From: an uncultured beta proteobacterium
GTDB taxonomy: Bacteria > Pseudomonadota > Gammaproteobacteria > Burkholderiales > Burkholderiaceae_B
DNA: 11,154 bases
Direction of reading: 5' to 3'
Assembly (NCBI GenBank): GCA_903924715.1
Contig: CAIYCP010000071.1
Span: 1 to 11,154, forward strand
The stretch's first letter is position 1. Every line of letters starts with the position of its first letter. The position numbers were made by a program, and so were the translations under genes. Shown piece by piece: positions 6,289-11,154 of this stretch. Under the pieces are notes generated by a model, which did no database searches, had not been told where the DNA came from, and worked only from the letters and a program-made list of their open reading frames with translations.

Positions 6289-7329
6289 ATGAAATCTTCA
6301 CTGATTAGCCTAAAAAGACGTCAGCTTAGCAAAGGAATACTGTTCGGAAGCATGCTGGGGATGCCCGCCATTCTCAAGGCTCAGGCAAAGGGGAAAGAAC
6401 TGGTCGTAGGTGGCGCCGCGGGTCATAAGGCCTTTTTAGACCCGCTTATTCCGATTTTTGAAAAGCAATATAACTGCAAAGTCATTTTTGAAGGGACTCG
6501 CTCTTTAGTTAACTTAGAAAAGTTGGTCAGTAACAAGTCAAAGCAGTACATGTCGGTCGTCATGATGGATGATCCGGTGATGATTCCTGCCGTGAAAGAA
6601 GGCGTGTTGGATAAGCTCACTACCAACGACATTCCAAATCTAGCCAAACTTAAAAGTGGCACGATACATATGGACGGTATGTGGGCGAACTATATGCAAT
6701 CCTCAACTGGCGTGGCAACCAACACCACAAAGATCAAACAAGTGCCCTCTTATGCGCTGCTATGGGAACCACAATTCAAGGGCAAGTTAATCATCCCTTC
6801 ATTGCAAAATACCGAAGGTCTCATGATGTTTTTAATTGCCAGCATGCTCGAAACTGGTAAGTCGTTAAAAGAGGCTCAATACGAACCCGAAGCAGCCTTT
6901 CGTAAACTTAAAGCACTGAAACCAAATTTGCTGACCGTCTACACGCAAATCCCTCAAGCGATGAACTTGCTAGAGCAAGGCGAGGCCAGTGCAATCGCGG
7001 GCATGGTCGGCTTAAATGCCATTGAGCGTAAAAATAAAGGGGCTCCCGTTGACTATATCCTGCCTAAGGAAGGCGGCATGGCGCTTCCGACCGGAATCGC
7101 TCGGGTCAAAGCAGCCCCTGAACTTGAATTAGCCAGCTCCTTTATCAACGATATGTTGGGTGCGTGGCAAAGACAAATTGCCGAACTTGCACTCGCGTTA
7201 CCGACCAACACTACGGTTGCTGCACCCGCAGGAATCCCAGATGGCAACATCTTTATTCCTGACTGGGCTTACATCAGCGAGCATAGAAAAGCTTGGGTAG
7301 ACCGCTGGGACCGAGAGATGGCCATCTAG
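6289..7329 (+). CDS. PotD-like ABC transporter substrate-binding protein
   Basis: Periplasmic solute-binding component of a polyamine/opine/phosphonate-type ABC importer, 346 residues. The signal segment contains KRRQLSK (9-15), a fair Tat-like motif, then a hydrophobic stretch and an AQA cleavage site (31-33). The mature protein begins KELVVGGAAGHKAFLDPLIP and shows the two-lobe pattern of this class, with IFEKQYNCKVIFEGT (56-70), LWEPQFKGKLIIP and a late VAAPAGIPDG segment. GGAAA (6279-6283) lies five nt before the ATG. It is first in a five-gene operon, and the ATPase starts 9 nt after its stop. The order binding protein, ATPase, permease, permease is common for this class in betaproteobacteria. 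Spermidine, putrescine or another small nitrogenous solute is possible; the sequence alone does not choose. Confidence 0.88.
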   Translation: MKSSLISLKRRQLSKGILFGSMLGMPAILKAQAKGKELVVGGAAGHKAFLDPLIPIFEKQYNCKVIFEGTRSLVNLEKLVSNKSKQYMSVVMMDDPVMIPAVKEGVLDKLTTNDIPNLAKLKSGTIHMDGMWANYMQSSTGVATNTTKIKQVPSYALLWEPQFKGKLIIPSLQNTEGLMMFLIASMLETGKSLKEAQYEPEAAFRKLKALKPNLLTVYTQIPQAMNLLEQGEASAIAGMVGLNAIERKNKGAPVDYILPKEGGMALPTGIARVKAAPELELASSFINDMLGAWQRQIAELALALPTNTTVAAPAGIPDGNIFIPDWAYISEHRKAWVDRWDREMAI

Positions 7330-7338
7330 GCCGTAGAG

Positions 7339-8469
7339 ATGAGCTCACTTGTTATTCAAGGCATTTCGAAAAGTTATGCAACGCAACAGGTCATCGATCG
7401 GTTAGACCTACAGATTGACGCTGGCGAGTTTGTCTCACTGCTTGGGCCTTCGGGCTGTGGCAAAACAACCTTGCTTAGAGTTATCGCAGGTTTGACATAT
7501 GGCGATCGGGGTAGTGTGATTCTTGACGGTCAAGATATCACTACTCTCGCGCCACACAAGCGCAATGTTGGGGTAGTGTTTCAAAACTACGCTCTATTTC
7601 CGCATTTGAATGTATTCGAAAATATTGCGTTCGGGCTCAAAGCCAAGCACCTTGATGCTGACTCCATTCAGATACAAGTTAAACAGGCTTTGCTTTCGGT
7701 CCAAATGAGTCATTACAGCAATCGCTCAATCGCTGAGCTGTCGGGCGGTCAACAGCAACGTGTCGCGGTTGCACGAGCGCTCGCAATCAAACCCAAACTA
7801 GTTTTGCTTGACGAACCACTCTCGGCACTTGACCGAAAGCTACGCGAGACCATGCAGATTGAACTCAAGCATATTTTGCGCGATGCGGGGATGACTGCAA
7901 TTTTTGTAACGCATGATCAAGAAGAAGCGCTCGTGATGTCGGATCGAATCGCAGTAATGAATAAAGGTCATATCGAACAGCTTGATGTGCCCAATCGCGT
8001 TTACACCAAACCCGTAAGTGAGTTTGTTTTAAATTTTGTCGGGCTATCGGCGCAATGGCAGGGGCGCGTTGCCTCAATTGAAGGCGCATCCATGGCCATT
8101 CAAACAGCAGAAGGACTCTTGCGGTGCCCATTCGAAGAGCACTTCGAAGCTGGTGCTATGGTGGTTGTCAGTGTGAGGCCTGAGCGCATTGACCTCAAAC
8201 CCGTCTCAGAGCAAATATCTGTGCACGCGCTGGGTCAAACTCATTCATCAACCGATCGTTCTTACAATCGCCTGCACGCCACGGTTCAAGATGTTGTTTA
8301 TCGCGGCTCAAATACGATTTGTTATTTTAAAACAGCCCAAGAACATGCGACACCCGTCATGGTTGAGCTGTCGGCAAACGTTTCATTCGTACCCAAGATC
8401 GGCGAGCGTGTTGAACTTAGCTGGGCGGTGCAAGACACCCTCGCTTTTTTGGCTCAACCCGCAGCCTAA
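7339..8469 (+). CDS. PotA-like ABC transporter ATP-binding protein
   Basis: Cytoplasmic ATPase that drives the importer, 376 residues. Every catalytic motif is intact: Walker A GPSGCGKTT (36-44), Q-loop glutamine Q82 in VFQNYALFPH, signature LSGGQQQR (134-141), Walker B LVLLDE (154-159), D-loop SALD (162-165) and switch histidine H192 in THDQEEA. After about residue 235 a TOBE-type regulatory domain follows, as in PotA/FbpC/UgpC proteins, with two strand-rich halves separated by a polar stretch around 290-310. No strong Shine-Dalgarno precedes ATG 7339, only a GTAGAG touching the start, so translation is probably coupled to the preceding gene. The stop is 2 nt before the first permease ATG. 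Confidence 0.94.
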   Translation: MSSLVIQGISKSYATQQVIDRLDLQIDAGEFVSLLGPSGCGKTTLLRVIAGLTYGDRGSVILDGQDITTLAPHKRNVGVVFQNYALFPHLNVFENIAFGLKAKHLDADSIQIQVKQALLSVQMSHYSNRSIAELSGGQQQRVAVARALAIKPKLVLLDEPLSALDRKLRETMQIELKHILRDAGMTAIFVTHDQEEALVMSDRIAVMNKGHIEQLDVPNRVYTKPVSEFVLNFVGLSAQWQGRVASIEGASMAIQTAEGLLRCPFEEHFEAGAMVVVSVRPERIDLKPVSEQISVHALGQTHSSTDRSYNRLHATVQDVVYRGSNTICYFKTAQEHATPVMVELSANVSFVPKIGERVELSWAVQDTLAFLAQPAA

Positions 8470-8471
8470 AC

Positions 8472-9332
8472 ATGGCAAGCGCAACCGATAAACCTTCAAT
8501 CGCCTGGCTAGCTTTCCCAGGCAGCGCGTATTTGGGCATCGTATTTGCCTTGCCTTTGCTAATCTTGCTCACCACAAGTTTCTTCAATTCCGACAATCAA
8601 TTCACGCTATCGGGCTACACCGCCTTTTTCTCAGATCAATATAATTTTCGCGTGGTACTCAACACTCTAAAAATTGCAATCTGGGTCACTTTAATCTGCC
8701 TTGTAGTGGGTTATGCGGCTGCCTTCTGCATGGCTCGGGTGTCGACCGTTATTCAAGGCCTCATGTTTTTGGTCTTTATCATTCCACTATCGATCGGTGT
8801 TGTGGTTAAGGCATTCGCTTGGACGATTCTGCTAAGAAGTAATGGAGTGGTCAACAAGATATTGCTGGGTTTGGGCATAACCGATGAACCTATCAAATTA
8901 CTTTTTACTGAAACCGGTCTAATTATTGCTGCAGTTCACGTGTTTATCCCCTTCATGGTGTTACCCATCTTCGCGGTGCTCCGTCAAATCGACTCTCGTT
9001 TACCTGAGGCCGCTGCGACACTTGGAGCATCCCCAACTCGAACTTTTTTCAAGGTAACCCTGCCACTCACACTACCAGGCGTAGTGACGGGATGTTCATT
9101 TGTATTTTCAATGTCCTTATCGATGTATGTGATCCCCTCCTTATTAATTGGCGACCGCTACCAAACGCTGCCTGCACTCATGGCACGTGCCTATCTGTTT
9201 ATGAGAGACCGACAAAGCGGATCAGTCATGGCTGTTTTACTTTTATTGATGGCCGTTACGATTGTCATCATCAGTGCAATGACGGCGCGCCGGTTGCAAA
9301 AACTACAAACAACCGCAGTGAGCCAAGCATGA
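8472..9332 (+). CDS. PotB-like ABC transporter permease
   Basis: Inner-membrane permease subunit, 286 residues, with about six hydrophobic segments (roughly 13-35, 66-88, 98-120, 147-170, 202-224 and 250-270). The cytoplasmic EAA coupling loop reads EAAATLGASPTRTFFKVTLP (179-198) and should dock onto the ATPase. The ATG begins 2 nt after the ATPase stop with no separate ribosome site, which points to coupled translation. Its own stop overlaps the start of the next permease. Size and layout fit PotB; it should pair with the following gene as a heterodimer. Confidence 0.92.
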   Translation: MASATDKPSIAWLAFPGSAYLGIVFALPLLILLTTSFFNSDNQFTLSGYTAFFSDQYNFRVVLNTLKIAIWVTLICLVVGYAAAFCMARVSTVIQGLMFLVFIIPLSIGVVVKAFAWTILLRSNGVVNKILLGLGITDEPIKLLFTETGLIIAAVHVFIPFMVLPIFAVLRQIDSRLPEAAATLGASPTRTFFKVTLPLTLPGVVTGCSFVFSMSLSMYVIPSLLIGDRYQTLPALMARAYLFMRDRQSGSVMAVLLLLMAVTIVIISAMTARRLQKLQTTAVSQA

Positions 9333-10150
9333 AAAAATTCAGCTTCGTACCATTGTTCAAATATGCGCTACTAGCTTGTGTCGCTGTTTTTATGTTGGCG
9401 CCGTTAGTCGTGGTAGTGCTGGTTTCATTTAGCCAGTCTGCGGTATTTAACTTACCCAACATTGATTGGACTCAGTGGGACTTTAGCCAATGGTCGTTAA
9501 GATGGTACCGCGAGATGCTTCGCCGAAACGAGCTAATGGCGACCTTATCTTTGTCGGTCGGTGTAGCGATTACCGCAACACTCATTTCTTTAGTGCTTGG
9601 AACCCTATGCGCCTATGCCATTGAAAAAGGCAGATTCAAAGGACGTGATGCTTTGCTAGCATTTTTAGTGTCACCACTCATGATGCCTGGCTTGGTAGTC
9701 GGCGTTGCCATGCTGCAGGCATTTAGGGCAATCGGACTGTACGACGTACTCAGCGCATTGGTGATCGGCCATATCGTCATTGCCCTGCCCTATATCACTC
9801 GCACCGTGCATGCAAGTCTAAGCCTATTTGATATGAGCTTAATCGAAGCCGCACAAACATTAGGCGTTCAAAAATACAAGGCTATCTTCAAGGTCATGGT
9901 GCCTGCCTTAGGCCCCGCCTTTTTAACCTCGGGCTTGTTTTCATTTCTGGCATCAATGGATAACTATCCTATTTCAATTTTTCTAACGAATGCCAGACAA
10001 AAGACTCTTCCAATTGAAGTTCTGAAGCTTCTCGAAGAGTCACCCGATCCGACTATCGCCGCAATATCAACTTGTTTAATTGTGTTCGCTATTCTGACAC
10101 TAATCATTGCTCAACGACTGGTTGGCATGAAACGTCTAGTGCAATTCTAA
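9329..10150 (+). CDS. PotC-like ABC transporter permease
   Basis: Second inner-membrane permease, 273 residues, with hydrophobic segments near 11-33, 73-97, 108-130, 142-158, 196-216 and 245-262. The EAA loop is EAAQTLGVQKYKAIFKVMVP (173-192). The start is the ATG of the ATGA at 9329-9332, which shares 4 nt with the stop of the first permease. The reading frame remains open upstream to 9092, but that part lies inside the first permease gene, is not membrane-like and is absent from PotC proteins, so I leave it out. A 26-nt gap separates it from the hydrolase gene. Confidence 0.92.
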   Translation: MKKFSFVPLFKYALLACVAVFMLAPLVVVVLVSFSQSAVFNLPNIDWTQWDFSQWSLRWYREMLRRNELMATLSLSVGVAITATLISLVLGTLCAYAIEKGRFKGRDALLAFLVSPLMMPGLVVGVAMLQAFRAIGLYDVLSALVIGHIVIALPYITRTVHASLSLFDMSLIEAAQTLGVQKYKAIFKVMVPALGPAFLTSGLFSFLASMDNYPISIFLTNARQKTLPIEVLKLLEESPDPTIAAISTCLIVFAILTLIIAQRLVGMKRLVQF

Positions 10151-10167
10151 CAATTCAAATAACTACC

Positions 10168-10172
10168 GGAGG
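10168..10172 (+). promoter_or_regulatory. Shine-Dalgarno fixing a GTG start for the hydrolase gene
   Basis: GGAGG lies four nt before GTG 10177 and is the strongest ribosome site in the window. It decides the start against an in-frame ATG at 10072, which lies inside the permease gene and would add 35 residues unlike the family. Confidence 0.8.
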
Positions 10173-10176
10173 CAAC

Positions 10177-11088
10177 GTGAGCAACCTACCTAGCTCTACT
10201 CGTGATTTTTACGGCTATGGCTCTGCATTACCTAGCGTGAAATGGCCAAACCAGCACCGAGTCGCTGTGTCTTTTGTCCTAAACTTTGAAGAAGGCGGCG
10301 AGTTTTCAATGACCGATGGTGATTCTCGTAACGAGTCGATTTACGAGGTGATTGATTCACAACTGAGTCCAGATCAATGCATCGACAGCCATTTTGAATA
10401 TGGTACCCGCACCGCCTACTGGCGGATCTCTGAACTCTTTGCTTCGCATGGCATGCACTACACACTCAGCGCTTGTGGTCAAGCGGTGGAACGTTCGCCC
10501 TGGCTTGCTCAACATGCTGTCTCACAGGGCCATGAGGTTTCTGCACATGGGTGGCGTTGGCAAAAAAGTATTGATCTGTCTCCAGAGGACGAGTTAGAAG
10601 CCATTTTAAAGACCAGCGAAACGATCAAACGAGTGACCGGCCTAGCCCCTAGAGGTTGGCATACTCGCTCAAACCCCAGCCCCAATACGCGACGATTGTT
10701 AGTCCAAAACGGTTTTTTGTATGACAGTGATGCATACAACGATGACACGCCTTATATACTCCAAGTCGAGGGTCGTCCGCATGTCGTATTGCCTTACGCC
10801 TTCGACACAAACGATATGCAATTTCAAAATACACAGCGCTTTGGCACTGGAGATGATTTTGCAGACTACGTATGCGCGGCCTTCGATTGGCTATGGCGCG
10901 AAGGCACCGATAAACCAAGAATGCTCTCGATAGGCCTGCACTTAAGAATGATCGGAAGGCCTGGCCGTATCGGGGCACTCGAACGGATCATGAAACATAT
11001 CCAAGCCCGGGGTCAGGCGTGGGTAACGACTCGAGAACAAATTGCGCAGCACTGGCTCAGTAGCCTGAGCAATCAAAGCAAACCGTAA
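10177..11088 (+). CDS. PuuE-like polysaccharide deacetylase-fold amidohydrolase (allantoinase-type)
   Basis: Cytoplasmic hydrolase of the carbohydrate-esterase-4/polysaccharide deacetylase fold, 303 residues from GTG 10177, no signal peptide. It reads like the PuuE branch, whose characterised member is an allantoinase opening the allantoin ring. Signature segments: RDFYGYG (9-15), VAVSFVLNFEEGGE (29-42), GHEVSAHGWRW (118-128), PRGWHTR (158-164) and GLHLRMIGRPGR (253-264). The usual CE4 metal set is changed: the TFDD-type aspartates are E38/E39, and the second histidine of the H-x3-H pair is W128, leaving only H124. This fits PuuE-type proteins and argues against a sugar deacetylase. It is the last gene of the ABC operon, so it probably acts on the imported compound or its product. 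No other urate or allantoin gene is here, and this branch has many uncharacterised paralogues, so the substrate is open. Confidence 0.85.
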   Translation: MSNLPSSTRDFYGYGSALPSVKWPNQHRVAVSFVLNFEEGGEFSMTDGDSRNESIYEVIDSQLSPDQCIDSHFEYGTRTAYWRISELFASHGMHYTLSACGQAVERSPWLAQHAVSQGHEVSAHGWRWQKSIDLSPEDELEAILKTSETIKRVTGLAPRGWHTRSNPSPNTRRLLVQNGFLYDSDAYNDDTPYILQVEGRPHVVLPYAFDTNDMQFQNTQRFGTGDDFADYVCAAFDWLWREGTDKPRMLSIGLHLRMIGRPGRIGALERIMKHIQARGQAWVTTREQIAQHWLSSLSNQSKP

Positions 11089-11154
11089 TCACGAACCAGC
11101 TTTTTTGATCTTGTCTTGCGTCTTTGTATCAAAATCACTTGCCTCATGGCGCTC
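11089..11154 (-). CDS. Possible C-terminal end of a convergent gene, cut by window edge
   Basis: On the minus strand the frame is open from the window edge through 21 codons to TGA at 11091-11089, reading approximately ERHEASDF, DTKTQDKI, KKAGS. The polar, lysine-rich tail and the stop falling right next to the hydrolase stop look like a normal convergent gene end. Twenty-one codons are too few to identify a family, and an open frame this short could be chance. Confidence 0.4.
   Translation of the reverse strand, partial: ERHEASDFDTKTQDKIKKAGS

Noticed and set aside
9092..9328. In-frame upstream extension of the second permease gene
   Set aside because: It lies wholly inside the first permease gene, is not membrane-like, and the ATGA overlap at 9329-9332 gives a normal coupled start and normal PotC length.
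10072..10176. In-frame ATG start for the hydrolase inside the permease gene
   Set aside because: GTG 10177 has an ideal GGAGG site and begins just before the conserved RDFYGYG segment; the extra 35 residues resemble no family member.
11081..11106. Intrinsic terminator after the hydrolase gene
   Set aside because: A run of six T is present at 11101-11106, but the bases before it form no stem longer than about 3 bp.
1..11154. Mobile element, prophage, CRISPR, toxin-antitoxin or other defence system
   Set aside because: No repeats of array type, no transposase or integrase motif, no tRNA or attachment-like ends, and the main gaps are filled by recognisable metabolic and transport genes.

Overview
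The window looks like an ordinary chromosomal, transport-rich piece of a betaproteobacterium, most likely Burkholderiales (Alcaligenaceae-like). The main reason is three separate Bug-type periplasmic binding proteins of the tripartite tricarboxylate transporter (TTT) class with no membrane partners beside them; large orphan Bug families are a known trait of Bordetella, Achromobacter, Cupriavidus and relatives. Base composition is only moderately GC. I see no rRNA, tRNA, CRISPR array, insertion sequence, integrase or phage gene.

Layout. (1) Positions 36-2083, minus strand: a zinc-dependent aspartoacylase/DoeB-like deacylase followed by a Bug binding protein, probably one transcript. (2) Positions 2241-3338, plus strand: a branched-chain amino acid aminotransferase (ilvE type), divergent from the deacylase; a 9-bp inverted repeat lies in the space between them. 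(3) Positions 3343-4017, minus strand: a DJ-1/PfpI protein close to isonitrile hydratase, convergent with ilvE across a 4-nt gap. (4) Positions 4108-5076, plus strand: a second Bug protein, divergent from the DJ-1 gene over a short spacer with candidate promoters on both strands. (5) Positions 5137-6111, minus strand: a third Bug protein, convergent with the second; a three-tier hairpin lies between them. (6) Positions 6289-11088, plus strand: a tight five-gene operon with a PotD-like binding protein, PotA-like ATPase, PotB- and PotC-like permeases, and a PuuE-like (allantoinase-type) deacetylase-fold hydrolase starting at GTG. (7) Positions 11089-11154, minus strand: probably the last codons of a convergent gene cut by the window edge.

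How the genes may work together. The clearest functional unit is the last operon: a complete importer of the polyamine/opine/phosphonate class followed by a hydrolase whose nearest known relatives open cyclic ureides, suggesting uptake then hydrolysis of a small nitrogenous compound. The deacylase-Bug pair suggests a parallel theme, uptake of an N-acylated amino acid or related acid and its deacylation. The aminotransferase and isonitrile hydratase-like genes would also fit nitrogen scavenging, but nothing in the sequence ties them to the other units. No clearly new biological system is visible; the items worth following are the substrate of the ABC-hydrolase operon, the deacylase-Bug pair, and a few intergenic structures.
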